From Campylobacter sp. CCUG 57310 (lineage in GTDB: Bacteria > Campylobacterota > Campylobacteria > Campylobacterales > Campylobacteraceae): DNA of 64,000 bases. Below, in pieces: positions 45,468 to 56,417 of the stretch. Position 1 is the first letter of the stretch. Each line of letters starts with the position of its first letter. The position numbers and the translations under genes are program-made. The DNA is taken from NCBI RefSeq assembly GCF_013201975.1, contig NZ_CP053845.1, positions 1,302,001 to 1,366,000 of the forward strand, read 5' to 3'. The notes under the pieces were generated by a model. That model did not search any database. It was given only the letters and a program-made list of their open reading frames with translations, and was not told where the DNA came from.

Positions 45468-45967
45468 GCGCGGATTCCTTTTACATATGTTCTTTTTAAA
45501 TTTGCATCATAGACCAAAGCATCACCTACGACTTTGTCGCCATTTTGAGTCATCACAAACGAAGTATCGGATACCGCGAGCTTTGATTTGATATCATACA
45601 CCACTTCATCCGAGACAAATTTAAGCCCATCGCTACTTATATAATCGACATTGCCTTTAAATTTAAGCGTATCGTTTTGATAAAAAGCCTTATCGGATGT
45701 TAAATTATGCTCTTTATTATCTTTTATAATTTCGGCTTTAAAGCTAAGAAATTCATCCTTATCGCTATACTTATTCCACTCGTCAGCCTCGTATCTTGCG
45801 TTTATGATAGTGGAATTTAGCTCATAATCAATTACATCGTTTATCTTCATACTGGCGATAGAATTATCAGGCTTAATGCTTTGAGTATGATACGGATCTT
45901 GTATGGTCAGATAAACCATCGCTACGCTAAAAATAGATATAACGAAGTAAAAAATCTTTATAACCAA
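45446..45967 (-). CDS. lptC: LptC-like lipooligosaccharide transport protein
   Basis: LptC is the bitopic inner-membrane step of the Lpt bridge. The 173-residue protein has one N-terminal anchor (about residues 4-22) and a periplasmic jellyroll (LTSDKAFYQNDTLKFKGNVDY). It lies between kdsC and lptA with overlaps on both sides, an order shared with many Gram-negatives. Confidence 0.87.
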   Translation of the reverse strand: MVIKIFYFVISIFSVAMVYLTIQDPYHTQSIKPDNSIASMKINDVIDYELNSTIINARYEADEWNKYSDKDEFLSFKAEIIKDNKEHNLTSDKAFYQNDTLKFKGNVDYISSDGLKFVSDEVVYDIKSKLAVSDTSFVMTQNGDKVVGDALVYDANLKRTYVKGIRAWIEEKR

Positions 45968-46446
45968 CGTTTAGACCACTCTTCATAAAGATTTTCATGC
46001 TTTATCAAAATTTCAATCATCTGCCTAATCGCCCCATTGCCACCCTTAAAATCAAGCTTGGTTTTTACATCAAGCTCTTTTATGGCATTTTTTGGCTTGA
46101 AGCTCCACTTTACAGCCTTTAAAAGCTTATAGTCATTATAGTCATCACCTATAGCGGCTGCGTTTTCAAAGCTTAGTCCTTCGAATTTTAAAATTTCTTC
46201 AGCTACGGCAAATTTATCGCTTACGCCTTGATATACGTGATCTATCTTTAAATTTTCAGCTCTTCTTTCTACTATTGCGGATTTTCTTCCTGTTATGATG
46301 GCTACTTTTTTACCAAGCTTAAGCCAGCTTTCTATGGCGTATCCGTCTTTAACATCAAAGAACTTAATCTCCTCGCCGTTTGCGCTATAGACTATCTTAC
46401 CGTCAGTCATACATCCATCAACGTCTAAAAATATTATCTCTATCAC
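45958..46446 (-). CDS. kdsC: 3-deoxy-D-manno-octulosonate 8-phosphate phosphatase
   Basis: KdsC dephosphorylates Kdo-8-P for the lipooligosaccharide core. The 162-residue HAD enzyme has the nucleophile motif FLDVDGCMTDG, VAIITGRKS and GDDYNDYKLL. No cap domain, as in the family. It overlaps hisB by 4 bases and lptC by 10. Confidence 0.95.
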   Translation of the reverse strand: MIEIIFLDVDGCMTDGKIVYSANGEEIKFFDVKDGYAIESWLKLGKKVAIITGRKSAIVERRAENLKIDHVYQGVSDKFAVAEEILKFEGLSFENAAAIGDDYNDYKLLKAVKWSFKPKNAIKELDVKTKLDFKGGNGAIRQMIEILIKHENLYEEWSKRWL

Positions 46447-47012
46447 AGCACTCCCTTTGTGCTTGGAACTCCGATTCTTTCGTTTTTAGCAAGCGCTCTT
46501 CTAAGAGCCACGGCTAGAGCTTTAAAGCTTGCTTCTATGATATGGTGAGAGTTTTTGCCACGAATTTTAGTTATATGAAGCGTGATATTTGCGTTAAATG
46601 CAAGAGCTTGGAAAAATTCATTAACAAGCTCGATGTCAAAATCACCTACTTTGCCATCGCTAATACTTTCATAAACTAAAAAAGGTCGGTTAGACAGATC
46701 AAGGGCGCAATTAACCGCCGCTTCATCCATTGCAACAGTAGCTTCTCCAAATCTTTCTATCCCGTTTACAGGATAAATGATCTCTTTTAAAAGAGAGCCT
46801 ATAACTATGCCCGTATCTTCAACCGTATGATGAAAATCTATATGCAAATCACCCTTTGCAACAAGCCTCATATCAAACAAAGCATGCTTGCCAAAGGCTT
46901 CAAGCATATGATCAAAAAATCCTATACCCGTGCTTACCTCGCACTTTCCGCTTCCATAAATTTCCAAATCTAAGCTTATATCGGTCTCTTTGGTCTTTCT
47001 TATCTTTTGCAC
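46443..47012 (-). CDS. hisB: Imidazoleglycerol-phosphate dehydratase
   Basis: HisB dehydrates imidazoleglycerol phosphate in histidine synthesis. The 189-residue protein is the dehydratase alone, with metal motifs DFHHTVEDTG and KGKNSHHIIEASFK-type RGKNSHHIIE. The fused histidinol-phosphatase of E. coli HisB is absent. It sits between rlpA and kdsC, away from other his genes, and overlaps kdsC. Confidence 0.96.
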   Translation of the reverse strand: MQKIRKTKETDISLDLEIYGSGKCEVSTGIGFFDHMLEAFGKHALFDMRLVAKGDLHIDFHHTVEDTGIVIGSLLKEIIYPVNGIERFGEATVAMDEAAVNCALDLSNRPFLVYESISDGKVGDFDIELVNEFFQALAFNANITLHITKIRGKNSHHIIEASFKALAVALRRALAKNERIGVPSTKGVL

Positions 47013-47014
47013 GC

Positions 47015-47851
47015 TTACTCCCTTGCGATAAATGCGCCTTCTATATGCCCTGCTTCAATGAAGTCTCTAGCCTCGTTTTCGCTTCTAAATCCTGTTAAGA
47101 AAACTCTATAAATCGGCTTATTATCAAGCGTATATTTTCTAATTTCGGCGGTATAGTTTTTAGTTGAATGCTTGTTTTTATAAGTTGTAGCACCGCTTAA
47201 ATTTCTAAACGCCCCGATTTGAACCATAAATTCTCCGCCCACAAACACATCTTGCGGTTTTTGCGCTACAACTACGCCTCCGGTTGTCTTTTGCTCTTTT
47301 GTTGTACCAGAAACAACCGTGGAGCTATCGCTTATCTTGCCGTTAAATCCTATCACCTCTAAAAATACTGGAGCTGTTCCTGCGGCTATCATATCTATCT
47401 TGGATGCTGCGGTTTTGGAAAGATCTATAACCCTGCCTGCCACAAACGGACCTCGATCGTTTATACGCACCACAATGCTTTTTTTATTTTTTAAATTTAC
47501 GACTCTAACCATTGTATTCATCGGCAAAGTCTTATGCGCGGCAGTCATATTGTACATATTATAAATTTCGCCGTTTGAAGTTTTTTTACCATGAAAATCA
47601 GGACCATACCAACTTGCAATACCGCTGGCCGTATCTCCTACGCTAACAACCGTAGGATAGTAAGTCTTGCCGTTTATCTTATAAGGGCGCATAGTGGCTT
47701 CATGCACTTTTTTAGAGTTATTTATCTTTTCTTGTGTTGGTCCCTTTGGTCCGCTTGGTCCTAATATCCCGCTCACGACAGAACAGCCTGTAAAAAATAT
47801 AGCTACAAAAACACTAAGAAGCGTAAATTTTATACTATTCTGAAGTTGCAA
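47015..47851 (-). CDS. rlpA: Septal ring lytic transglycosylase RlpA
   Basis: RlpA cleaves denuded glycan strands. The 278-residue lipoprotein has lipobox FFTGC (Cys23), a double-psi beta-barrel domain (about residues 68-165: [40 protein letters not shown]) and a C-terminal SPOR domain (about 200-275) that binds denuded peptidoglycan at the septum. The start is a TTG inside the 3' end of mltD, with GGAG 6 bases before it. Confidence 0.95.
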   Translation of the reverse strand: MQLQNSIKFTLLSVFVAIFFTGCSVVSGILGPSGPKGPTQEKINNSKKVHEATMRPYKINGKTYYPTVVSVGDTASGIASWYGPDFHGKKTSNGEIYNMYNMTAAHKTLPMNTMVRVVNLKNKKSIVVRINDRGPFVAGRVIDLSKTAASKIDMIAAGTAPVFLEVIGFNGKISDSSTVVSGTTKEQKTTGGVVVAQKPQDVFVGGEFMVQIGAFRNLSGATTYKNKHSTKNYTAEIRKYTLDNKPIYRVFLTGFRSENEARDFIEAGHIEGAFIARE

Positions 47852-49049
47852 GCTTTGCTCCGATAGAAGAATTTGAGCTCATCAAGCTATTTGCATCCTT
47901 TAAATCCTCAAAAGCGACATCAAATTTCTTTGCAACTTCACTTAAAGTGTCTCCGCTTTTTACTATATATTCAGCCAGATAATTAACATCTTGATCGCTA
48001 GGAATGACTAATTTTTGATTTGGCTTTATCTCGTTTGAAGCAAGAGCGTTATACTCCTTGATAATCTTATGACTTACGCCTGTTTTTTCAGCGATTGCAA
48101 GGAGCGTTTCGTTTTTGCCCACAGTGTAAATTTCAAATTTACGATTTTTAGCAACCTCGAAATTATTATCAAACATCTCTTTTTTATTTTTTGGTATATA
48201 CATATAATACGGCTTATCAACAGGCGGAGTATAGACAAATTTAAGATGAGAGTTGTACTCTTTCATTCTTTTTAGACTAAGTCCGATACTGTCGCCTACC
48301 TCCATCAAAGTAGTTCCTCCGGGCACTTTTATCTTCTCAATCTCCATGCCCTTTGCATTTGTTATAAGCTCGGCATCTTTTGAACTAAGGAAGTTCTTAT
48401 CGTTTGCGATATGCGCAACGGTTAAAATTTTCTTAACAAAATTTCTAGTTTCCTTTGGGATATAGCCTTTATTTGCGTCAAGCAAAGTAGCCAGATCATC
48501 CGTTCCTGCCTTTTTAATAGCCGATCTTAGCTTAGTGTTGCCGCAGTTATACGCCATCATAGCAAGATACCATTTCCCAAATTCGTCTTTTAAGCTCTGA
48601 AGATACTTGGTAGCCGCGATAGTTGCCGCGATAGGATCTTTTCTCTCGTCCGTATAGTTATCCACTCTAAGACCGTAAAGCCTTGCGGTAGGCGCCATAA
48701 ACTGCCAAATTCCGATTGCACTCTTGCTTGATACGACATTATTGGAAAATCCTGATTCTATCATTGCAAGATACAAAAAAGACTCCGGAATACCTGAGTC
48801 TTTGATGATTTTTTGAAGAGTAGGTATGTGCCTATGTCCGTTTTTTAAAGTTTTTACGAATTCCTTCTTCTTGCTCTCTTTTATGCTATTTTTTATAGAG
48901 CTATAGTGTGGATTTTTCATAAATTTAGCATCTATATCAAACTCTTTTAATATCTTCTTTTGTATTTCTATATGATCTTTGTTTGCCGTTGATGCAGACA
49001 AAACTCCAAAACAGGTCATACACAAAAGAATTATCTTAAAATATCTCAT
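47835..49049 (-). CDS. mltD: Membrane-bound lytic transglycosylase D (MltD)
   Basis: MltD degrades peptidoglycan. The 404-residue protein has a signal peptide, an SLT domain with the catalytic Glu in [20 protein letters not shown]-type sequence and AYNCG, and two C-terminal LysM repeats ([17 protein letters not shown] and [17 protein letters not shown]). The ATG at 49049 is chosen because AAGGAG stands 4 bases before it; longer in-frame starts run into tatD. It overlaps rlpA. Confidence 0.95.
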   Translation of the reverse strand: MRYFKIILLCMTCFGVLSASTANKDHIEIQKKILKEFDIDAKFMKNPHYSSIKNSIKESKKKEFVKTLKNGHRHIPTLQKIIKDSGIPESFLYLAMIESGFSNNVVSSKSAIGIWQFMAPTARLYGLRVDNYTDERKDPIAATIAATKYLQSLKDEFGKWYLAMMAYNCGNTKLRSAIKKAGTDDLATLLDANKGYIPKETRNFVKKILTVAHIANDKNFLSSKDAELITNAKGMEIEKIKVPGGTTLMEVGDSIGLSLKRMKEYNSHLKFVYTPPVDKPYYMYIPKNKKEMFDNNFEVAKNRKFEIYTVGKNETLLAIAEKTGVSHKIIKEYNALASNEIKPNQKLVIPSDQDVNYLAEYIVKSGDTLSEVAKKFDVAFEDLKDANSLMSSNSSIGAKLATSE

Positions 49050-49062
49050 TTTTCTCCTTGGT

Positions 49063-49851
49063 TTATGCTGTTTTAAAATGCCCAAAAAGCATCTTTGCAT
49101 TTGACGTTGTTAAATTTATCAACCTCTCTTTATCTAAATTTAAAATTTCAGCCATTTTCTCAGCAACCAGCTGAGTATATATCGGCTCGTTTCTTCTGCC
49201 TCTATACGGCTCTGGAGAAAGATACGGACCGTCTGTTTCAATTAGTAACTTATCTTGTGGAATTTTAGGCAAAATTTCCACTAAATTTTTAGCGTTTTTA
49301 AATGTCAAAACTCCGCCTATGCCAAAATAGAAATTCCCGAATTTATTTAGCTCCAAAAGCAAAGGCGATGCGTTATAACAGTGCATTACGGCGCCTACAA
49401 GCCTACTTGCATACTCTTTTAGTATGTTAAAAGCATCCTCATTGGCATCTCTAATATGTAAAATAACGGGCATCTTTAGCTCGCTAGCCAAATCAAGCTG
49501 AGAAGCAAAAACCCTCTTTTGAAGCTCTTTTTCGGCTATTTTTTGACTATCGTCTTTTAGCAATCTAAAATAATCAAGCCCACACTCTCCGATAGCTATA
49601 CACTTCTCATGACCGGCAAATTTACGAAGCGTATCGATATCTAAATCCTCTTTATGATATGGATGAACGCCTGCGGCAAAAAATACATTATCAAATTTCT
49701 CAGATATCTTAGCAGCTTTTGGTAAATCATTAATATCAGCCCCCGGGATTAAAACCCCTCCTACACCTTCGTTGTAGGCATTTTGCATGACCATATCAAG
49801 ATCATCATCATATCTATTATCGTCAAGATGGCAGTGAGTATCTATGATCAC
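49063..49851 (-). CDS. tatD: TatD-family metal-dependent hydrolase
   Basis: A 262-residue TIM-barrel metal hydrolase. Motifs: DTHCHLDD (metal His pair), GECGLDYFR, ILHIRDA, MHCYNAS and ETDGPYLSP. TatD proteins are DNases linked to DNA repair, despite the tat name. It overlaps the response-regulator gene by 4 bases. Confidence 0.95.
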   Translation of the reverse strand: MIIDTHCHLDDNRYDDDLDMVMQNAYNEGVGGVLIPGADINDLPKAAKISEKFDNVFFAAGVHPYHKEDLDIDTLRKFAGHEKCIAIGECGLDYFRLLKDDSQKIAEKELQKRVFASQLDLASELKMPVILHIRDANEDAFNILKEYASRLVGAVMHCYNASPLLLELNKFGNFYFGIGGVLTFKNAKNLVEILPKIPQDKLLIETDGPYLSPEPYRGRRNEPIYTQLVAEKMAEILNLDKERLINLTTSNAKMLFGHFKTA

Positions 49852-51104
49852 AGATTGATCTCCACACGGTTTCTTCCGTTTTTCTTAGCGGCATAAAGAG
49901 CCTTGTCTGCAAGCTCTAGTATTTCATCTACGCTAGATTCGTTATCTCCAAATGCCAAACCAATAGAAACGGTCATTTGGATATTTGCTTTTTTTAGCAT
50001 AACTACACTTGATGCTATAGCGGCTCTTAAGTTTACAAAAAATTTCACGGCCTCTTCTTGGCGTATATTCTTAAGTGTCACACAAAACTCCTCGCCGCCA
50101 AAGCGAGCTACTATATCGCTTCCCTTAGTGGAGTCTATAAGTTTTTTAGCTAAAAATTTAAGCGCTCTATCGCCGCCGTCATGCCCATATGTATCATTTA
50201 TCTTTTTAAAATGGTCAATATCTATCATCGCCAAAGCGTAATTTTCATTTTTTTCTGCGATTTTCTTTAAATATTCATCCATGTCGCTATAAAAATAACG
50301 CCTATTATAAGCGCCCGTTAAAAAGTCACAATTAGCAAAATTTGCAATTCTTTCTATGTTTTCCATGGCTTCTATAGTGTTATTTACTCTAGATATTAGC
50401 TCTTCTTTTTCAAAAGGCTTTGCTATGAAGTCATTAGCGCCACTTTTAAGAAATACGGCTGCATTTATCTCGTCCTTAGGAGAGGTCATTACGATAACTC
50501 CCAAAGAGTTTTTATCCTTGTCTTTTCTTACCTCTTTTAAAACTTCAAGACCGTCTTTAACAGGCATTCTATAATCTGTAATAATCAGCTTTATATCGGG
50601 ATTATCTTTAAAATAGCTAAGAGCTTCTTCGCCGTGAGCTGCGGCAAATACTTCAAACTGCAAGCTTTTTAAAATTTTTTTCGAGCTATTTCTAAAAGTC
50701 AAAGAATCCTCAATGACCATTACTTTATATTGTCTATTTTGCCTAAGACGATTAATCATATGAAATATATAATTTATATCCTCCATATTGCCTTTATAGA
50801 CATAATCCACAATATCTTTATGTATGAAAGTCTCTCTTGTTTTGTTATCCACACTTCCGGTTAAAACTATGCTCGGCAAGCCTTTTGAGATGACATAATC
50901 AACAACTTCTCCGTCTGGTGCATCAGGCAAATTTAGATCAAGCAATGCTATAAAATAATCATTTGGATTTTTTAAAAATTCCTGCGCCTCTTTTAAACTA
51001 TAAGCTATATCAACCTGCATATCGACGTTGTCTTCCATCTTTTTAGCTATTAGTTTTGCAAGTGATTTGTTATCCTCTACTATTAAAATTCTATTTTTTT
51101 CCAT
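49848..51104 (-). CDS. cbrR: Response regulator with two receivers and GGDEF (CbrR)
   Basis: The 418-residue protein has receiver 1 (about 5-120, ALLDLNLPD), receiver 2 (about 130-245, IITDYRMPVKDG with the phosphoacceptor Asp) and a GGDEF domain (about 255-415) with an intact active site, FGGEEF. It should make c-di-GMP. The order matches CbrR of C. jejuni, named for bile resistance. The allosteric I-site position reads KGSD instead of RxxD, so product inhibition may be altered. No cognate histidine kinase is adjacent. Confidence 0.93.
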   Translation of the reverse strand: MEKNRILIVEDNKSLAKLIAKKMEDNVDMQVDIAYSLKEAQEFLKNPNDYFIALLDLNLPDAPDGEVVDYVISKGLPSIVLTGSVDNKTRETFIHKDIVDYVYKGNMEDINYIFHMINRLRQNRQYKVMVIEDSLTFRNSSKKILKSLQFEVFAAAHGEEALSYFKDNPDIKLIITDYRMPVKDGLEVLKEVRKDKDKNSLGVIVMTSPKDEINAAVFLKSGANDFIAKPFEKEELISRVNNTIEAMENIERIANFANCDFLTGAYNRRYFYSDMDEYLKKIAEKNENYALAMIDIDHFKKINDTYGHDGGDRALKFLAKKLIDSTKGSDIVARFGGEEFCVTLKNIRQEEAVKFFVNLRAAIASSVVMLKKANIQMTVSIGLAFGDNESSVDEILELADKALYAAKKNGRNRVEINL

Positions 51105-51213
51105 ATTTTTTATATTACCTATTAAATTTTATATTTAAACTATATTAACTTTTTTCAAAAGCGTTAGATATTATCATCTTTTTTCTTTTTTAAAAATAAA
51201 ATTTCGGACATAA

Positions 51214-52737
51214 CTACCCGTCTAAAAGCTGCTTGGCAAATTCCATCGCCTCTTTGCTTACGGTCTCTCCGCTTATCATTCTGGCAAGCTCAGATATTCG
51301 TTCGCTGTTTTCAAGCTCTCTTACGATGGATTTTTCTTCAAGTTTTTCAACCAAAAAGTGAGAATTTGCTTTTGAGCTAAGTTGAGGCTGATGCGAGATA
51401 GCAAAAATCTGATAGAATTTCGCCAAATTTAAAAGCACATTTGCGATACTCATCGCCTCTTTTCCACTTAAATTCGCATCTATCTCATCAAGGATTATTA
51501 CCCCTTCTCCGCTTCCTGAAATTTGCGTTTCACTTGCTATAAAGGCAAGTCGCAAGCGGTTTAGTTCGCCCGAGCTTAAATTTTTTAAATTGGTCTCGTT
51601 TAAACTCAAAGCTATCTCGTCAACGCCGAATTTATCAAGCGGCTTTTGGCTTATTTTAAGAGTGATTTTGCTCATATAAAGCTCTTTAAGATATGAATTT
51701 ATAAGATCCTCAAGCTCTTTTAAATTTTCACTCCTTGCCTTTGTAAGCTTGCTTGACATATCGTTAATCTCGCTTTTTAAAGCGTTAAATTTAGCTTCAA
51801 GCAAGCTTTTTTCAAAGCTTATATTTTCATATTTACTAAGCTCGGCTTTTCGTTTTTTTAAAGTTTCAAGCGCTTCCTCGATGCTTGCGTATCTGCGAAT
51901 TAGCGAATTTAGCGCCTCGATCCTATCCAAAACTCCCTCTATATCGATATCTTCAAGCTCGTCCATATTTAGGTTGTCGCGCGCTATTCTAAGCTCGTTC
52001 ATACACTCTTCAAAAAAGCTCGCATCTATATCGCTGATATTTAGCGCATCTATGACGGCTCTTTCAACGTGAAATACGGCTTCGGCCCTACCCCAAGCTT
52101 CATTTATCTTATCTTTTTTACTAAGGCGTTTTTTTATCTCCATAAGCTCTTCAAATTCGCCTACTTTTGGGCTAACTGACTCTATTTTTGATATCTCAAA
52201 ACTTGCAAATTCCTTAAGCTCCTCAATCCTTCTTTCATCTTCTATTATATTTTGCAACTCTTTTGAGATTTGATCAAATTCCTTAAATTTTGCCTCAAAT
52301 TCCTGCTTAAATTTTAAAAATTCTCCGTTTTTTTTACTTTCGGCGATATCAAGCAAATTTAAAAATCTCTCGTTTTCAAACTCGTTTATCTCTTTGGCGG
52401 ACAGATATTTTATATGCTCTTTTGCGATTGAGGCGAGATTTTTCTTTGAGATAGCCTGAGAGTTGATAAAATACCTTGTCGCCTTATCTCTAAACAGTTT
52501 AAAAGTATTTATCTGCTCGCTCTCAATCCCATACTCCTCGGCACTGAATTTATACTCCACATCCGCTTCAATCAGCTTTGCGTCGCTATCCTTAAGCCCA
52601 AAAACAGCCATTATCGCGCTCATCAAAACCGACTTGCCCGCACCGCTTACGCCGGTAAATACGCTAAGTCCCTCCTTAAATTTCAGCTCAACGCTATCAA
52701 AATTTAGATATTCCTTTATCAAAAGCCTCTCAATCAT
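51214..52737 (-). CDS. recN: DNA repair protein RecN
   Basis: RecN is an SMC-like ATPase in double-strand-break repair. The 507-residue protein has the P-loop [14 protein letters not shown], a long central coiled coil (about 150-345), and C-terminal [13 protein letters not shown] (ABC signature) and [16 protein letters not shown] (Walker B). It overlaps nadK by 8 bases. Confidence 0.95.
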   Translation of the reverse strand: MIERLLIKEYLNFDSVELKFKEGLSVFTGVSGAGKSVLMSAIMAVFGLKDSDAKLIEADVEYKFSAEEYGIESEQINTFKLFRDKATRYFINSQAISKKNLASIAKEHIKYLSAKEINEFENERFLNLLDIAESKKNGEFLKFKQEFEAKFKEFDQISKELQNIIEDERRIEELKEFASFEISKIESVSPKVGEFEELMEIKKRLSKKDKINEAWGRAEAVFHVERAVIDALNISDIDASFFEECMNELRIARDNLNMDELEDIDIEGVLDRIEALNSLIRRYASIEEALETLKKRKAELSKYENISFEKSLLEAKFNALKSEINDMSSKLTKARSENLKELEDLINSYLKELYMSKITLKISQKPLDKFGVDEIALSLNETNLKNLSSGELNRLRLAFIASETQISGSGEGVIILDEIDANLSGKEAMSIANVLLNLAKFYQIFAISHQPQLSSKANSHFLVEKLEEKSIVRELENSERISELARMISGETVSKEAMEFAKQLLDG

Positions 52738-53605
52738 TATAACCCCAGTGAAGTTTTTCTTTTAAAATTTGAAAGTAATCCCTGCCGATATGGCGGATAA
52801 ATTTTGCCGATTTTTCACTCAAAGCAACGCTAACACTATCTAAATTTGACATGTTAAACCTATCTTGCCCATCGATAACCAAAACAGCATCGCTTTGGGT
52901 TTTAAATTTCATCTCAAAGCCTCTTGGAAGCACAACCGGACGCTGAGTAAGCGAATGAGAGCATATCGGAGTAACGGCAAAAACATCGCTTAACGGATAG
53001 ATGATAGGTCCGTTTGCGCTCATGTTGTAAGCAGTCGAGCCGATCGGCGTTGATATAAGAACACCGTCGCCAAAATACGAGTTAAAATCTTTTCCGTTTA
53101 AAAGCGCATTGATATGAGCCATAGAGCCTGGTTTCAAGCTTAGTATCGCAGCTTCGTTAAAGGCTATCTTTTTTACCGTATCGCCGCTTTTTTTATGCAT
53201 AAATACATCAAGCATAAACGGAGTTTCGATATCAAATTTTCCCTCAAAAAAGTCTTTAAAAAACCCTTCGCATTCATCCATCGTGATATCGGTTAAAAAC
53301 CCAAGTCTTCCTGCGTGAATTCCAAGCACAAACGGCGAAATTTCTGCACTCTGTCTGCAAACGGATATGATCGTGCCGTCTCCGCCTAAAGAGATTAGAA
53401 AATCACAATTTTTAGCCAAATTTATTAGCTCAAAACCTTGCTTATCAACCTCTTTAGCGCAACTTTTTTCAAGCAAAATTTCTACACCGTATTTGGCTAA
53501 AATTTTCTCAATCGTCTTTAAATTTTTAGCCAAATCGGCATTTATCTTAGCTATAACTCCGACTTTTTTTACATCGGCAATATTTAAATTTCTCTCTTTT
53601 TTCAT
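52730..53605 (-). CDS. nadK: NAD kinase
   Basis: NadK makes NADP from NAD. The 291-residue protein has [17 protein letters not shown]-type GRLGFLTDI, and [17 protein letters not shown]. The start has no upstream ribosome site, and a TACAAT (53613-53618) lies only 8 bases before it, so the message may be nearly leaderless. It is divergent from aspS. Confidence 0.95.
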   Translation of the reverse strand: MKKERNLNIADVKKVGVIAKINADLAKNLKTIEKILAKYGVEILLEKSCAKEVDKQGFELINLAKNCDFLISLGGDGTIISVCRQSAEISPFVLGIHAGRLGFLTDITMDECEGFFKDFFEGKFDIETPFMLDVFMHKKSGDTVKKIAFNEAAILSLKPGSMAHINALLNGKDFNSYFGDGVLISTPIGSTAYNMSANGPIIYPLSDVFAVTPICSHSLTQRPVVLPRGFEMKFKTQSDAVLVIDGQDRFNMSNLDSVSVALSEKSAKFIRHIGRDYFQILKEKLHWGYND

Positions 53606-53612
53606 AGTTTTG

Positions 53613-53618
53613 ATTGTA
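53613..53618 (-). promoter_or_regulatory. Possible -10 box immediately before nadK
   Basis: TG-C-TACAAT on the minus strand ends 8 bases before the nadK ATG, which would place the transcript start at or next to the start codon. Confidence 0.35.
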
Positions 53619-53659
53619 GCATATTTTGGTTTAAAAGCTCGGCAAAAGCAAAATTTGAG

Positions 53660-53665
53660 TATAAT
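53660..53665 (+). promoter_or_regulatory. -10 box for aspS-adk
   Basis: TATAAT lies 35 bases before the aspS ATG at 53700; AAGGAG follows. Confidence 0.55.
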
Positions 53666-53699
53666 CAGGCTTTCAAAAACGAATTTTAAGGAGTATCTA

Positions 53700-55451
53700 A
53701 TGCGAAGCCATTATTGCGCAGAGCTTAGTGCGGCGGACATCGGCAAAGAAGTCGATCTTTGCGGCTGGGTCAATACATATAGAGACCACGGCGGAGTTAT
53801 CTTTATCGATTTAAGAGATAGAACAGGGCTAATCCAGCTGGTTTGCGATCCTGCCGATAGCATAAGCGCTCATGAAATAGCGTCAAAAGTTCGCGACGAG
53901 TATGTTTTAAAAATTAAAGGCAAGATAAGAGCGCGTGGCGAAGGACTTGTAAATCCAAGGCTAAAGACCGGCGAGATCGAAGTCGTAGTTGGCGAAGTAA
54001 TAGTTGAAAACCCAAGCGAACCGCTTCCGTTTATGATCAACGATAACTCGGTAAATGAAGACATCAGGCTTAAATACCGCTTTTTGGACTTAAGAAACGA
54101 GCGCTTGCAAAATATCTTTAAAATGCGCTCAAAGGCTGCGATTGCTGCTAGAAACGCACTTGATAGGCTTGGCTTTATAGAATTTGAAACGCCTATCCTA
54201 ACTCGCGCTACACCCGAAGGCGCAAGAGATTATCTGGTGCCAAGCCGCGTATATCCGGGACAATTTTATGCACTTCCGCAAAGCCCTCAGCTATTTAAGC
54301 AGCTTTTGATGTGTTCTGGCTTTGATAAATACTTCCAGATAGCAAAATGCTTTAGAGACGAGGATTTGCGAGCTGATCGCCAGCCTGAATTTACGCAGAT
54401 TGATATCGAGATGAGCTTTATTAAGCAAGATGATATATTAAATATGGCTGAAGAAGTTCTAAAAGACATCTTTGCAGCCTGCGGATATGATGTCAAAACG
54501 CCGTTTAGACGCATGAGCTACAAAGAAGCTACCGAAACATACGGCTCGGATAAACCTGACCTTAGATACGATCTAGCTATGGTTGACGTGATTGATATAT
54601 TTGCTCGCTCGACAAATGAAATTTTTAGCTCTATCGCAAAAGATCCTAAGAAAAACCGCATAAAAGCGCTTAAAGTGCCAAACGGAGATAATATATTCAG
54701 CAAACGCGAGATGAATAGATTTGAAGAATTTGTGCGCAAATTCGGAGCTCAAGGACTAGGATACTTCCAGATGAAAGAGGACGGATTAAAAGGTCCGCTT
54801 TGCAAATTCTTTGAAGAAAAAGACCTTCAAGAGATAGTTGATAGATGCGAGTTAAAACTTGGCGATGTCGTATTTTTCGGTGCAGGCAAGAAAAAGATAG
54901 TGCTTGACTATATGGGAAGATTTAGAATTTTCTTAGCTGAGCAAATGGGAATCATCGATCAAGACAGAATGGAATTTTTATGGGTGCTAGACTTCCCTAT
55001 GTTTGAACAAAACGACGACGGAAGCTACTCTGCAATGCACCATCCGTTTACCATGCCTAAAAATATAGACGAAGAGGACCTGGAAGATATCCTATCCATA
55101 GCTCACGACGTTGTGCTAAACGGCTTTGAACTAGGTGGAGGAAGCGTGAGAATACATAAAAATGACGTTCAGCAAAAGGTATTTAAACTTCTTGGCATAG
55201 ATGAAGCCGAGCAAAGAGAGAAATTTGGCTTCCTGCTTGACGCGCTTAGCTTTGGAGCGCCACCGCACGGAGGTATAGCGATAGGATTTGATCGCCTTGT
55301 GATGCTGGCTACTAAATCAACCAGCATTCGCGACGTCATCGCATTCCCTAAAACACAGCGCGCACAATGCCCTATGACAAAAGCGCCAAGCGAAGCAAAT
55401 TCCGAGCAACTTCGAGAGCTTGGACTTAGACTAAGAGAAAAAACCAACTAA
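53700..55451 (+). CDS. aspS: Aspartyl-tRNA synthetase
   Basis: AspS charges tRNA with aspartate. The 583-residue enzyme has the N-terminal OB anticodon domain ([21 protein letters not shown]), class II motif 2 [18 protein letters not shown], the bacterial GAD insert (about 285-420), and motif 3 [11 protein letters not shown]. The ATG at 53700 is preferred over longer in-frame starts because of AAGGAG and the family N-terminus. Without GatCAB data, discriminating versus non-discriminating type cannot be judged. adk follows 9 bases later. Confidence 0.97.
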   Translation: MRSHYCAELSAADIGKEVDLCGWVNTYRDHGGVIFIDLRDRTGLIQLVCDPADSISAHEIASKVRDEYVLKIKGKIRARGEGLVNPRLKTGEIEVVVGEVIVENPSEPLPFMINDNSVNEDIRLKYRFLDLRNERLQNIFKMRSKAAIAARNALDRLGFIEFETPILTRATPEGARDYLVPSRVYPGQFYALPQSPQLFKQLLMCSGFDKYFQIAKCFRDEDLRADRQPEFTQIDIEMSFIKQDDILNMAEEVLKDIFAACGYDVKTPFRRMSYKEATETYGSDKPDLRYDLAMVDVIDIFARSTNEIFSSIAKDPKKNRIKALKVPNGDNIFSKREMNRFEEFVRKFGAQGLGYFQMKEDGLKGPLCKFFEEKDLQEIVDRCELKLGDVVFFGAGKKKIVLDYMGRFRIFLAEQMGIIDQDRMEFLWVLDFPMFEQNDDGSYSAMHHPFTMPKNIDEEDLEDILSIAHDVVLNGFELGGGSVRIHKNDVQQKVFKLLGIDEAEQREKFGFLLDALSFGAPPHGGIAIGFDRLVMLATKSTSIRDVIAFPKTQRAQCPMTKAPSEANSEQLRELGLRLREKTN

Positions 55452-55460
55452 GGAAATTTG

Positions 55461-56030
55461 ATGAAAAAACTATTTTTAATAATCGGAGCACCGGGAAGCG
55501 GTAAGACAACAGACGCAAATTTGATCGCAAAAGGCGATGAAAGCTTTACTCACTACTCCACGGGCGATCTGCTTAGAGAAGAAGTTGCCAGCGGAAGCGA
55601 GCTGGGCAAACTTATCGACAGCTACATCTCAAAAGGAAATTTAGTCCCTCTTGAAGTGGTCGTAAATGCGATAATAAGCGCTATAAAAAGCTCCAAAACA
55701 CCAAATGTCGTGCTTGACGGATATCCTAGAAGTGTTGAACAGATGAGTGAGCTTGATAAAGTCCTCTCTGCGCAAAATGAAATCGCGCTAAAAGGCGTTA
55801 TCGAAGTTGCCGTTAGCGAAGATGTAGCCAGAGAGCGTGTGCTTGGACGTGCAAGAGGCGCCGATGATAACAACGAAGTCTTTAATAACCGCATGAAAGT
55901 ATATCTTGAGCCAATCGGCGCAATTCGTGAATTTTATTCAAGCAAAAATTTGCTTCACGAGATAAACGGCGAAAGAACGATCGATGAGATCGTAGATGAT
56001 ATGAGAAAGCTTATTTTAAATTTACTCTAA
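55461..56030 (+). CDS. adk: Adenylate kinase
   Basis: Adk balances ATP, ADP and AMP. The 189-residue enzyme is the short-lid form, with the P-loop [26 protein letters not shown] and VLDGYPRS. The ATG at 55461 is chosen over an adjoining TTG because AAGGA lies 6 bases before it. Its last base is shared with the next gene's ATG. Confidence 0.97.
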   Translation: MKKLFLIIGAPGSGKTTDANLIAKGDESFTHYSTGDLLREEVASGSELGKLIDSYISKGNLVPLEVVVNAIISAIKSSKTPNVVLDGYPRSVEQMSELDKVLSAQNEIALKGVIEVAVSEDVARERVLGRARGADDNNEVFNNRMKVYLEPIGAIREFYSSKNLLHEINGERTIDEIVDDMRKLILNLL

Positions 56031-56290
56031 TGAAAAAGCTTATTATCGCTGCGCTTATGACGCTACTGGCAGGGTGTGGATTAACAAACACTTCAATAGA
56101 AGCCAGCTATACTAAGTGCAGCGATAACGCAAGTAAAGCCATTGAACGCAAGATAGATAAATTCTTAAAAAACACCAAGGCAAGTGATATAAATTTGGAT
56201 TTTGTTTGTGAAATCGGTGAGGGTAGCGATGAAATTAGCGCACCTACTTATTTGATATTAATCCGAGAAAAAGCCCCAAATTCTTATTAA
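56030..56290 (+). CDS. Small lipoprotein, unknown function
   Basis: The 86-residue product has a lipoprotein signal (lipobox LLAGC, Cys16) and a helical soluble part with two Cys (KCSDN, DFVCEIG). It is coupled to adk by an overlapping TAATG. No family was recognised. Confidence 0.7.
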   Translation: MKKLIIAALMTLLAGCGLTNTSIEASYTKCSDNASKAIERKIDKFLKNTKASDINLDFVCEIGEGSDEISAPTYLILIREKAPNSY

Positions 56291-56351
56291 CCTTTTCTTA
56301 ACAAATTCCCATTACAATTTGACTTAATTTATAACAAATTTCACAGATAGT

Positions 56352-56357
56352 TATAAT
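56352..56357 (+). promoter_or_regulatory. -10 box for the BOF-like gene
   Basis: TATAAT lies 61 bases before the ATG at 56418; the leader is A-rich with AAAAGGA near the start codon. Confidence 0.5.
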
Positions 56358-56417
56358 AAGAGCAACAAAAGTCGGCTCCACGGAGCTTAAAAAATAAAAA
56401 TTTAAAAGGATAAAACA

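Noticed and set aside
46443-47012. hisB as a broken bifunctional gene
   Set aside because: The dehydratase domain is full length and monofunctional HisB is common; no phosphatase remnant is seen beside it.
53367-53699. N-terminal extension of aspS
   Set aside because: The extension lies antisense to nadK and upstream of the promoter; the ATG at 53700 has a good ribosome site and the family N-terminus.
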